A stretch of 64,000 nucleotides of DNA, from contig OZ024721.1 in the NCBI GenBank assembly GCA_964016875.1, positions 38,454,323-38,518,322 of the forward strand, given 5' to 3'. This document shows positions 34,965 through 45,365 of the stretch, piece by piece. The position numbers and the translations under genes were made by a program. Each line of letters opens with the position of its first letter. Position 1 is the stretch's first letter. Source of the DNA: Fallopia convolvulus. Taxonomy: Eukaryota > Streptophyta > Magnoliopsida > Caryophyllales > Polygonaceae. The notes under the pieces are model-generated. The model searched no databases, was not told where the DNA came from, and worked only from the letters and a program-made list of their open reading frames with translations.

Positions 34965-36498
34965 TGATGTCTCTCTATTTGGTGGTGTTTTCATATGTGA
35001 TTTCCTTTGTAAATATGTTTCTTTTTCCCCTTTTCTTGTGCGTTTTGTTCCTTTTTAGCTTAGTTCCCGTATTTCTATGAGATTCGGAAACTACGCACAT
35101 TTTATGTGTTTTGTAGGTAATCTGGCGTGAATCAAGGATCGATTTGAAGGAGGGTCGAGACATGGAGCGAGGCCCGAACAAAGGAGGAAAGAGAGGAGCA
35201 AGCCATGTAGAAGAACAAGAGGAAAGCCAACAAGAAGAAGGTGGAACGAGGTTCGGACCAAGTTGCAACCAACCTCGGGCCCGACTTGAAGTTTCAACCT
35301 CGGACCGACGTGCACAGTAACTCGGGCCCGAGGTCCTCCGTGTCGGTCCAAGTCGGTCACTGGACTACTTGGGCTCCAAGGCACGAAATTGTGAACTTCC
35401 ACTTTTGCCCCTCATCTAATCTATAAAAGGCCCTCTTGTCTTCTAATTTAGGGGATTCTCTCAAAAAGAAAAGGGAAGGGTTCCCCCACATACACACAAG
35501 AGGGGGGGAAGGGTTCCCCCACATACACACAAGAGGGGGGGAAGGGTTCCCCCACATACACACAAGAGGGGGGGAAGGGTTCCCTCTCATACATACAAAA
35601 AGGGGGTTCCAAGGGAGCCAAGAGGATTCTTGGAGAGCAAGGAGGAAGGAGAGGAGAAGGAAGAGAGAGAGAATCGGCCAAAGGAGAGGAAGATTGATAG
35701 GTTTGGTTGATAGATTAGCTTTGCTTGTTTTGATCTTGTGGATTTGGAAACCCTTGATTGGAATTTGTGGATTGCTTTTGATTTGAATGAAACTTTGCTT
35801 TGTTTTGAGATTGATGATGTTGATTGCTTTCCCTTTTGATTTGTTTGCTTTCTTTGTTTGCCTTATGGAGTAGATCTCCTTGATCTTGGGTTATGGGGGA
35901 AAACCCTAGCTAGGTTTAGGCTAGAAACCCCAATTCCATAGCCTTGAGTGTTTGATCTAAGGAACCCACTCTACATAGAGCTACAATTCCTTGCGAAAGT
36001 TGGGAATCAAGGCTTGAGATTGGCAAAGTAGCGAAAGTGAACATGTGTCAATCTCAAGACCTTGCTTCGAAGGGGATTTCCCCAATGATCGATGTGTAGA
36101 AGTGGTTGGAACGAGGGCGAAAGCACTCGATCCTAGTCCGATCATCACTCATTGCTTGAATTGGGGTGGATAAGCCTTAATCTACTAGAGAAGGAACCCA
36201 AAAGCCCAAGATCTACTTTTAATCTTTGAAGTTCGACAAACCCAGCTACCTCGGGCCCGACTTACCCTACGTCGGTCCCGACTTCCTCTTGTCGCCAACA
36301 TCGGGCCCGACGTGACCTCTGTGTCGGTCCCGACTGTTCTCTTTGTTTTCCTTTGTTTTAAGCTCTCTTTTCCAGCTTCCTAGTGTCTAGGCACATCAAT
36401 CGAGTAGACTTCCCGAGTGTTCGACACCCACCACGTGCTACAACGGGGTCGGGTTATAAATTGTATCTCTAGACCCTCGCACACCATGAGAGCGATTA
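34965..36498 (+). repeat. 3' LTR of the gag-protease element
   Basis: It matches the 5' LTR but has three full 33 bp units plus the variant (about 35472-35605) instead of two. It ends GCGATTA rather than GCGATCA and is followed directly by the ATGGC duplication. Confidence 0.93.
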
Positions 36499-36503
36499 AT
36501 GGC

Positions 36504-36903
36504 TCAATTTATTGGGCCTTGTCATGTCTCATGGAGATCTAGAAAGCAAAATTTTGTTGCCCTATCAACGACGGAAGCAGAGTATATTGCAGTTGCAGCA
36601 TGTTGCTTACAACTCCTATGGATCAAGCAACAAGTTAGTGATTATGGTGTGAAGTGTGGGTATGTGCCCATACTATGTGACAACACTAGTGCAATCAACA
36701 TCTCAAAGAATCCGGTGCAACATTCAAAGACAAAACACATCGAGATAAGGCAGCATTTTCTTCGAGATTGTGTTGAAAAAGGCATAGTCACTATGGAATT
36801 CTGTAGAACAAGTGACGAAAGAGCAGACATCTTCATAAAGGCCTTGAATCGTGAACCCTTTGAACGACTCCGCATGGAACTAGGTATGATCTCTCTTCAA
36901 TGA
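36504..36903 (+). pseudogene. Copia RNase H, C-terminal part
   Basis: The sequence after the ATGGC duplication continues copia RNase H: QFIGPCHVSW, then ALSTTEAEYIAVAACC, then the SKTKHIEIRQHFLRD box and a normal stop at 36901-36903. It joins the frame that ends at 28074, so the insertion interrupted an otherwise open RNase H. Confidence 0.9.
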
Positions 36904-37511
36904 TCTATTTCCATACATGAATTCCCTCAATGATTGGCTAGAACTGATTGTTTTGCATATGTTTTGAAGTCATGCTTTTATGGTATAAATTTTTGCATTT
37001 TTTATAGACATCATGTTTAGGAAACCCCATGCATTTGACTTGTCGATGACACTCACTACATTTAGTATGTGTACAACCTTTTTGAGCTCTTTGTTTTAGC
37101 CCAAAAGAATCAACCTGATGATCCTAACTCTCATTACAAGCTCAAATGATGGTTGATTCTAATGTCTGTCCCTGACCTATCATGTTTTGAGAGTCTCTAT
37201 GAGCCATATTTGATCCTTCTTTATACAATGGAGACTTATCATCATGATCGACAAATCCTTAAAAATAAAGCTTTTTACTTGGTTTGTTTTGGCACTCCCT
37301 GTGCAACCCCAACGCCAAGTAAGTTCTCTGTGAGAAAGTCATGTAGTGTGTAAAAAGTCATGAACATGTGAAGAAAGCCATTTTTTTTATTGATGTCGCC
37401 GACTTGGTCAAGGTTAGTGACTGTGTATTTCGGCGCGAGAAAAAGATCATGGCCTAAACAGTATCTTTTGAATTTGGAAAGTTATTTTCAAAAAGGAGGA
37501 AAGAGAAGATC
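36904..37511 (+). other. Spacer between copia pol and the downstream ORF
   Basis: About 600 bp without a supportable gene. It contains a GATGTCGCCGACTTGG word near 37393, of the same type as in the copia LTR. Confidence 0.5.
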
Positions 37512-39608
37512 TTGAGGTTTGACAACTTCCTTAATGATGGAAGTGAACTTCTTTATCATTCCCCAACCTTCAAAACAAAAGGTATGCTTTTCTCAAATCT
37601 TCCTTTCTCTCTCTCTCTCCCTCTCGAACTCAAACCCTCGAACCTTCAAACTTCTTCAATGGCGTCTCCCTCCTACAACTCAAACCTCCCCACTTCTCCC
37701 AAGACCCAAACCGAAAGTCCAAAATCGGCGAAGAAGAAGATTCTCGCACTGTTTGGTGACGATTTTCTTCGAGCCATTATGTCTGGGCAATCATCCTCTT
37801 CAACCATTCACCCAACCGCCATTGAAACACCATCTTTGAACCCCACCTCTCCACAAAACCAAAATCCAAACCCCTCTCCCCCAAAATCAACTCCCTCGTC
37901 TCCTATTCCCGCTCAAAAATCTCAAAACCCTCCATCACCACAAATTGAAACCGAAACCCTAACTCTTTCACCGGAGTCTGGAATACCGCGCCAAACGGCA
38001 CAACTAGTGGTCATTCCAGAAACCGATGACGCCCTTACACCTAAACCCTCTGAACGAGAGATTGTAGAGGAAGAGAGAATGAAGACTCCAAATTTGGAGT
38101 CGATGGATTTTGAGGAAACAGACAAGGTTGTCGGGTCGTTCGAAGAGAAAGGCGAAGAAAAGGTTCTGAAGGGCACACAAGAGCATGCCAGAACAGAGGA
38201 GAACCAACAGCTATCTCCTCATGATCAAGCGAAGACTGTCAATGACTCTCCAAAATTCATTGACACAAATACTCGTATGGAGAATGTCGACAAGGTTTCT
38301 GACAAGGAAGTCTCCCAAAAGGAACCAACAGAAACTTTTGAAGAAGGTACACATTCAGATCCCATCTTGGTCTCTAAGAAATCTAAGTATGGTGATTCTG
38401 TCAAGAGGAATTTAGAGAAAGATTTGTTTGGAGATGATTCTGATTTGCTCAAGGAGGATGAAATTGAAATGCCTCTTCCTTTTCGCCCTAAAACCAGATC
38501 TACAAGTGATAGAGCCTCGGTTGTGGCTCTTAGAGCCAAAAAGGGCAAGGGTTTGGAAACCCCTGAGGCTGCATCAGAGGGAGGTGACTCCTCTTTCTCT
38601 GAGAAGGTCACTAGAAAGAAAAGGGGGAGATCTCCAAAATCTGCTGTTGGATCTAGCAAAAAGATAAAGAAGTCTAGTGTGATTGTTGACATGACTACTA
38701 GGGATTTTACTAAGGATTTGTTGTGGGAGGAAACCTTCTTGAATGAGTTCAAACTGACTAAGGTCACTGACTGGCTGAAGAAGCAAAAGTGGGATAGATT
38801 AGTGCAAGGGGAGCATGAGTACAACCCGCAGATGGTTAAGACGTTTTATGAGTCCCTAGTGATTGAAGATACAGTAAACATGACTATAGGGAGGTACATG
38901 GTTGATAAGAAGACGTACTCCTTTACTAGTAAGGATGTTAGTGACATCTTGGAGATACCTCATGAAGGTTTTGCTGAGTACTTCAAAGGAGCTTGGCCTG
39001 AAGGGGCTGATGACCGTGAGATCATTAGAACTGTCACTGACAGTGATGACAATTTCACCAGTCCCTACCTGGTCAACAAGATGGGAATTGAGAAGAAGGT
39101 GATGTTCAATTACCTCATCAACAACTTGCTGCCAAGGGAACTCAAAAGGAATGCTGCCTCCATTCAAGATCTGTTGGTAATGGAAAAGATTATCAAGGGA
39201 AAGAAGGTTAACATGCCACGTCTGATGATGCTTCACATGAAGAATGTGCTCGAAACTGCCAAGCATGCACTTCCTTATGGCATGTTGATTGCTTTGATGA
39301 TGACTGAGCATAAGGTTTATGTGGATGGTGGTGACGTCCTCAACACCAGGGTTCTCAAAAAGGAAATGATCAGGAAGTTTGGTTGGAACTAGGTTGATGG
39401 ACAATGGGTGTCAAAGACTTCTGAGGTCATTGACAAGGATCACCAGGAAGAGGGAATGAAATCTGCTCAAGTGAACGATGAATTGAAAGATATCAGGGAG
39501 CAGAATATGATTCTGAAGGGGATGATCGAGAAACTTCAAAGCATGGTCGACAATGCGCTTTCAAAGCTTAATGCAATAGAGGATCGACTCAATGACTTCG
39601 GAGCTTGA
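37512..39608 (+). pseudogene. Copia ORF after pol (env-position), one in-frame TAG
   Basis: The frame is open from 37512; the likely start is ATG 37659 (MASPSYNSNLP). A Ser/Pro-rich N-terminus (to residue about 190) is followed by a charged region and a globular C-terminal part (about 400-625; LVQGEHEYNPQMVKTFYESL, TIGRYMVDKKTYSFT). That part resembles plant 'putative transposon protein' domains found in LTR elements. TAG at 39390-39392 is followed in the same frame by a coiled coil (about 39450-39600). A position after pol is the env-like slot of Sireviruses, but I see no signal peptide or convincing membrane helix. Confidence 0.7.
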
Positions 39609-39864
39609 TGTTAGTGATTGTTGCGCACTCATGACCTTCTCTACCCATCTCTTTCTATCCTTTCCACATTATCTCTCCATTTTAAAAGACTTTTTTCGTT
39701 TAGTTCGATTTGGTTGTACTAAATTTCTGGATTGTTTTGTTTTTGCATCGTACATTTTCTTTTGCTATGGTGGATGACTATATATACTTGTTTTGACATT
39801 ATGTTTTAAGTTTCTATATTTGCCTCTGAGTTCTTCTCTTGTTTTAGCAATCTTTTTGATGATT

Positions 39865-40052
39865 CCAAAAGGGGAAACTAACCGGGGGAATAGATTTATT
39901 AGGGGGATCAAAATACTGAAATCACGTGGTCATTAAGCTTAGGGGGAACTTTTTATGTTTTTGTGCTTTGCTCTTTTTACTGTGTTTGTGTTTTGTATGC
40001 TACATAGCTTATATCAGAACAAGTTGTTTGTCACCATCAAAAAGGGGGAATT
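39865..40052 (+). other. Multiple polypurine tracts before the copia 3' LTR
   Basis: G-rich tracts lie at 39867-39878 (AAAAGGGGAAAC), 39883 (CGGGGGAATAG), 39901 (AGGGGGATC), 39941 (AGGGGGAAC) and 40039-40052 (AAAAAGGGGGAATT). The last abuts the LTR and is the primer for plus-strand synthesis. Repeated tracts of this kind are a described Sirevirus trait. Confidence 0.75.
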
Positions 40053-40852
40053 TGTTAGAAGATAGAAGGTTGAGTTTTGATGGTTCCAGAGTCAGTGACT
40101 CCGAGTTTGCAAGTCGAGTCGGCGACTTGCCAATGTCACTGACATGACCAGCTGGCGAAGTGATCTATTTAAGAAAGGACCGCATAGCTTATGTGCGAGT
40201 ATTTGGAGATAGCTGCGTCGTTCTAATTTAGGAGAAGATCATCACAAAAGAGTGCTAAAATCAAGATAAAGAAGATTTGATTCTTCTAGAATATTTTAGT
40301 GTATGCACAATTGTATATTTGGAAGGAATTGTAAAAGATTGAGTGTATATTGTTTCTCTAACCGAATGGGAAATAATATACACGAGATCTTTCTTACCTT
40401 AGTTTAAATACCCTAGTGTTTAGGGTAATGGTAAGACTCTTGAGCGTCATTTCAATATCGTGTGTAAGGAAGAAAGGGAAAACTTGTACGTGTGATTCGT
40501 ACAAGTGGTGTATTGAGAGATCTTAGGCATAGCGAGAGTTGAGAGTGTGAGTGCAAAGGTAGAGCGTGGTTCAAGGGTGTGGGATTCATTCTTGTACACG
40601 GGAGAGCTTTGTAATCACTCAAGAAATCAATAGAGCGAGTCTAAGGATTCTTGAAATCCGACCAAGTGATAAACTTATAAGGGATTGGTTTTTCTCCAAG
40701 TAAACTAGTTGGTTTACAAAGAGTTTCCACTATACATCGCTTCGCACTGTTGGTAACGTTTGTTTTACTTTCTAATTATTCCGCTGCTTTATTACTCAAA
40801 GTTGACGACTTCGCAGGAGTCGTCGACTCGTCTCAGTACTAACGATCCTTCG
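40053..40852 (+). repeat. 3' LTR of the copia element
   Basis: It aligns with the 5' LTR from TGTTAGAAG to GATCCTTCG, with a few dozen differences and small indels. This is more than in either Ty3 pair and agrees with an older insertion than the element nested in it. Confidence 0.9.
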
Positions 40853-41520
40853 GTTTTTATCCCTCAAGCTCTTGGGCCTTAGCTCTTCCAATCTTCACTT
40901 GCACCACTTTAAGCTTCATCTTGATCATCCACAATCATCGAAGATCCATCCCGTCCACGCTTGTTTACCTAAAGATCTATAAAACCGAACAAAACAAGCG
41001 AAAAATCCGAATTTCCTAGAAAACCTAAAATCCTAGAAACTAAGCTAAAACCATCTAAAACTATGCAAAAACCAACACAAATATGCATCCTAATCTACTC
41101 TTAAATGGAAGCTATCAGTAATCCTCACCTTCCTCTTATTCAAACCCCTTAGCAAAAATATTTACATTATCTTAATGACATTCTATTAGGGATTTAGCCT
41201 CTAGGATCCATATAGTTTTAATATTTTAAAAAAACCCCAATTTTTTTTTAAAAAAATCTCCCAAGTCCCAAACTTTCTTTTAGGAAAAAATAAACCTAAT
41301 TTTAATTTAGGATAAATTCTTACAGGTAGCAGACGGGTGAAATGGATAGTGGGTGATGGCTCGGGTGAAACGGGTGTAAAATTTCACCCATATCCGACCC
41401 GTCACCTATTTCATCCGTCGCCCAACCCATCCGTCACTTGCTTTATCACGATTTTTCACCCGTATAATTGGGTAGGGTGAAGCGGGTGGGTCGGTCACCC
41501 ACGGATAATGTCCAACCCTA

Positions 41521-42135
41521 GTGGGGGTGTTCATAACCAGATATCTGATCCGATTAGGCTAATCAGATCAGATATTTCCGGATTTTTTTTTTACCAAACC
41601 CATATCCGTATGATCGTATTCGACCCGCATATAATCGGATATCAGATCTGTATATCTCGGATCGGATATCTTGTAGGATAACCGAAAATTTATATTTGTA
41701 TTTTTTAAAGAATATTTGTGTGTATTTAAGTTCCAAATAAATCATATAACCGGTAAATTTAACTAAAAAATGATCCGAATAACCATCCACATAAAAGAAA
41801 GAAAAAGAATAGTTAAAAACAAAAAGGTGTTAAATATATATCTAGAATTTATTGATCTTTAAATTTAATTGTGGGGTTAAATATATTAGAAAAATAATTA
41901 AAAAACAAACTAAAAAAGGTAATACTAGAGGGCCGAAGCACATAAAATCACTTGAACTATTAAATTTTTTACTATTGTATGAAATATATATGTATAGTAT
42001 CACAACCCGATCCTTATCCGATCCGATAATCCGACTAATTTTCTCGGATTAGATTCGAATAATTATCTGTGAGATTCGGAATTTTGCGGATCGGAGTGTC
42101 GAATTGCCGGATCGGATATTTTTTAACACCTTATG
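41521..42135. mobile_element. MITE with GGGGTGTT ends and TATCCGATCC repeats
   Basis: The left end GGGGGTGTTCATAACC and the complement of the right end, TAAGGTGTTAAAAAATATCC, share GGTGTT. Inverted GGATCGGATATC/TATCCGATCCG words follow at both sides. The interior is AT-rich without ORFs. Its first bases appear to have been duplicated and detached by the hAT-like insertion to its left (TAGGGGT at 21386). I did not find a clear duplication around the whole MITE. Confidence 0.55.
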
Positions 42136-42277
42136 CAATTTTAGCACGCCTCGTTCTTCCCTGCTTGGAGAGGAAGAAAAGAATTTCAGCTTCACCAAGA
42201 ACCTAGCTGGTACGACTCTTCCACATCCCGACTCTACATTTCTCCCAATTCTCTGAATCTTCTAGTACGCGACCAAG
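42136..42277 (+). promoter_or_regulatory. 5' untranslated leader and proximal promoter of RPN3
   Basis: Only 142 bp separate the MITE edge from the RPN3 start codon. The sequence is CT-rich (CTCGTTCTTCCCTGC, ACTCTTCCACATCCCG), like many plant 5' leaders. No TATA box is seen here; the nearest, TATATATGTATAG near 41,985, is inside the MITE. Confidence 0.45.
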
Positions 42278-45200
42278 ATGACTCAAGATGTGGAGATGAA
42301 GGACACTCAAGCTCCTTCCAATTCCATTTCCTCCGCCGTCCCTCCCACTATACAGCGTAAAACCCTAATTATTTGCTTTCAGTTTTCTTCCGATCTCGTC
42401 AACTTTTCCAGTTCAAGGGTTCTTAGATTTAGGTTCTCTGTATATAGATTTGAAGGAGATTGCTTCGTTGATCGAGACTGGGTCGTACACCAAGGAAGTC
42501 CGCCGAATCGCTCGCGCCGTTCGCCTCACATATGCATTGCGAGGAAAGCTTGCTCCTTCCGTCCTGTCGGCGTTCATTGATTTTGCGCTCGTTCCGGGTT
42601 CTGATGCGCATATCAAATTATCTGCTTTTGTTCCAAAGGTGCAATTTTTTTGGTTGGATGAATTTTGTTTCTTAGTTTACCGGATCCTAGTGGTTTTTAT
42701 TCTTCATTACTAGAGTTGATGAATGATGACTAGAGCTGTAGTGAGACATGTGCAATTTCGTCTCTGAGTTAGCTTCTGCTTTCTGATTTTCATGTCTGTG
42801 GAGTATAGAAGCACACGACTTTCTGTTATACGAATCATATTTTCCACAATAGCACGGTCTTTCAATATTTCAAGGTCGTGAAGATTGCAAGAGCTCAGAT
42901 AGAAATTTCCCGACAGAGAACTTGATATGGATCCTGATATGTAGAAGATAAATGCACAAGCAAAATTCTAATTTGTTAAAAAGTGTTAAATTTAAATTTG
43001 GACAGATGTTATTGTGCTTTGAGGTGGACTCATACTGAACTGGTAGATACAAATTAGCAAATGTATGCATTAATTTCCTTTGATGTGGGTAGTCTTTCGT
43101 CTATTTGGCTTTTCAATATGTGGCTGATGGCATGGAATATTGGAATGCAATCAATTTCAATCTATTTCCAGTGTTAGATTGGCTTTTCTTTTTCTTTTTT
43201 GTTTTTATTATACCACTTGTGTTTGGATCTTGCACAACTAAGATTCATTTGCCTACTAGTCCACTAATGTTTTACATTCTTGTTTGATTTATTCTTGTTC
43301 TTTATAATTTGTTGAAGCCCTTTTATTAGAGATGTATTGTAGGAAGGAGAATACGAAATGGAAGTTGATACAGCCTCATCTTCTGCTCAAACATCTGGAA
43401 AGCATGTCTTACCTGAATTGGAGATTTTCTGCTACTTGCTTGTGCTAATGTATTTGATTGATAAAAAAAAATACAATGAGGTCTGTATTCTTTTCCTATA
43501 TGATGTCCTTATTTATCTATAAAACTGAGGCTGGTATTTGTCTATTTTCTTACATACTTGTGCTCTTACTGTCTAACATTAGGCTAAAGCTTGTTCTTCT
43601 GCAAGTATTGTTCGTCTGAAATCATTAAATAGGAGAACCCTTGATGTGATAGCATCCAGATTGTACTTCTATTTTTCATTGAGTTATGAGATTGCTGGAG
43701 AGCTATCTGAAATTCGTGGGTGAGTTTATCTCAGTTATCTTCTGTTCTTAAAGCATAGAGTTGCTTGTTCAAATGTATTTGTGGTAGAAGTATAGCATTC
43801 CAAATAAGTTAAGTTCTTGCTCTAAAACCTCTGCTTTTGTTTGCCTATGCTTTTGTTTCTAGTGAGCTCCTCACTCTGCACCGGCTTGCGACATTGCATC
43901 ATGATGAGCTTGGTCAGGTTGGTTTATGAATGCCGGAAAACAGTTTCTGTAAAAAAATTCCCTCTTTCCATGTGTTATATGAGCTGTTTATTCTCATATC
44001 CTTGGGATTTTGGGCCTTATGGCTTGTTGATATGTTCGATACAGGAAACATTGCTCAACTTGCTTCTCCGCAATTACCTTCATTACAACTTGTATGATCA
44101 GGCTGAGAAGCTGAGGTCAAAGGCTCCAAGATTTGAAGCCCACTCAAACCAGCAGGTATTGTCTATGACAGTGATGGCTATTACTCAGTCGATTATTTTC
44201 GGACAAGGTCAATCTTAATTTAATGAGTTGTATGGTAACAATATGTCTAATGCAGTGTTACTGTTATATTTGTCCTGGCATGAATATTTTACATTCATAT
44301 AGGTTTCTAAGTTGCAGGCTTTCTTGAGGGTAGCTCTGTGTATGTTATTATCATTCAGTGTTGACCCATGGAAATACTTGTAACGTGTCAGCAATTTCAT
44401 GATATTTACTACTTGTTTTTGGCTTTCTTCTTTCCTGTCATGGAGTATGCAAGTTACATTGCTTTAATGTTTATGCATGTTGAGAATAAAGTAGTTAATC
44501 CTACTGCAATGTTTGCTGCAGTTTAGTCGATACCTTTTTTATCTGGGAAAGATTCGAACGATTCAGCTGGAGTACACTGATGCAAAGGAAAGTCTTCTTC
44601 AAGCTGCTAGGAAAGCCCCTGTTGCTGCACGTGGATTCAGAATTCAGTGTACCAAATGGGCTGTTATAGTCCGCTTACTTCTTGGGGAAATTCCCGAGAG
44701 GACAATATTTGTGCAGAAAGGCATGGAAAAGGCCTTGCAACCCTACTTTGAACTCACAAATGTGAGTTTTTTGGTTCTTTTTTCAGTATAGACGTTTTTA
44801 TCTTTATTTATATTTTTTAATCTCACTTTCCATTTTCTGGTTACTTTTTTAGGCTGTTCGAATTGGTGACCTCGAGCTGTTCAGATGTGTTGCAGAGAAG
44901 TTTGCAAGCACTTTCAATACAGATGGGACTCACAATTTGATTGTTCGTCTGAGGCACAATGTTATCAGGACTGGATTAAGGAACATTAGCATTTCATATT
45001 CGCGCATCTCACTTGCAGATGTTGCTAAGAAGCTGAGACTGGATTCTCCAAACCCTGTTGCTGATGCTGAAAGCATAGTTGCGAAAGCCATTCGTGACGG
45101 CGCAATTGATGCAACCTTGGATCATGCAAATGGATACATGCTCTCGAAGGAGACTGGAGATATATACTCCACCAATGAGCCTCAGGCCGCCTTTAACTCT

Positions 45201-45365
45201 AGAATTGCCTTCTGTCTAAACATGCACAATGAAGCGGTCCGTGCCCTGAGGTTCCCGCCAAATTCCCACAAGGAAAAAGAAAGTGCTGAGAAGAGGAGGG
45301 AGAGGCAGCAACAGGAGCAAGAGCTTGCAAAGCATATTGCAGAGGAGGAAGATGACGATTTCTGA
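42278..45365 (+). CDS. RPN3: 26S proteasome non-ATPase regulatory subunit 3 (RPN3/PSMD3)
   Basis: Eight exons join to a 487-residue protein: 42278-42356, 42448-42638, 43343-43480, 43583-43719, 43863-43917, 44045-44155, 44522-44761 and 44853-45365; all junctions are GT-AG and phases agree. The length matches plant RPN3 (about 488). The start MTQDVEMKD, the strings [21 protein letters not shown] and [19 protein letters not shown], and the acidic end EEEDDDF are characteristic. RPN3 is a PCI-domain scaffold of the 19S regulatory particle lid; the PCI region is about residues 240-430 and holds the lid together with other PCI subunits. No disabling change is seen. The gene begins next to a large transposon stack. 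Confidence 0.96.

Larger units (their letters stand above)
28075..36498 (+). mobile_element. Non-autonomous gag-protease LTR retrotransposon
   Basis: LTRs at 28075-29576 (1,502 bp) and 34965-36498 (1,534 bp) flank one intact gag-protease ORF. A perfect 5 bp duplication ATGGC (28070-28074 and 36499-36503) shows insertion into the copia RNase H codons. RT, RNase H and integrase are absent. The tRNA-Asp primer site, the motif after the ORF and the stem before the polypurine tract all match the Athila-like element at 6889. The LTRs differ at roughly a dozen bases plus one 33 bp unit, so insertion is recent. It resembles TR-GAG-type non-autonomous elements, though those are usually described with gag only. 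Confidence 0.93.
23083..40852 (+). mobile_element. Sirevirus-like Ty1/copia element, split by the gag-protease element
   Basis: LTRs of 805 bp (23083-23887) and 800 bp (40053-40852) start TGTTAGAAG. A likely target duplication is ATTTT/GTTTT (4 of 5). Inside are a Met-type primer site, gag, protease, integrase, RT, RNase H, a large extra ORF after pol and several polypurine tracts before the 3' LTR. Integrase before RT defines copia; the extra ORF and multiple polypurine tracts point to a Sirevirus. Without the 8.4 kb insert it is about 9.3 kb. The LTRs differ by a few percent by eye, and gag-pol is broken in many places. Confidence 0.9.
21729..41117 (-). repeat. Reverse-oriented solo LTR of an Athila-like family, split by a copia element
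   Basis: On the minus strand it starts TGATAGCTTCC at 41117 and ends CTAGTCA at 21729. A perfect 5 bp duplication GTAAT lies at 21724-21728 and 41118-41122. The two parts (21729-23082 and 40853-41117, about 1.6 kb together) resemble the 1,388 bp LTR of the element at 6889: similar start, similar TGGGT/TGGGATCGACCCTTGC segment near the end, and a GC-palindrome cluster at 22715-22862. No internal sequence is present, so it arose by LTR-LTR recombination before the copia element inserted. Confidence 0.85.
21392..41520. mobile_element. hAT-like element split by a 19 kb nest
   Basis: The left end TAGGGCTGGTCAT and the complement of the right end, TAGGGTTGGACAT, agree at 11 of 13 positions. Inner sequence on both sides is rich in CACCCG/CGGGTG repeats (21400-21550 and 41330-41515). 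A near-match 8 bp duplication, GTAGGGGT and GTGGGGGT, flanks it if one T is shared with the left end. Only about 0.75 kb belongs to this element; the rest is the solo LTR and what it contains. There is no transposase. Confidence 0.6.

Noticed and set aside
38225..38824. 199-codon minus-strand frame
   Set aside because: It is a shadow of the copia env-position ORF; Ser/Phe richness comes from antisense of Lys/Glu/Asp codons.
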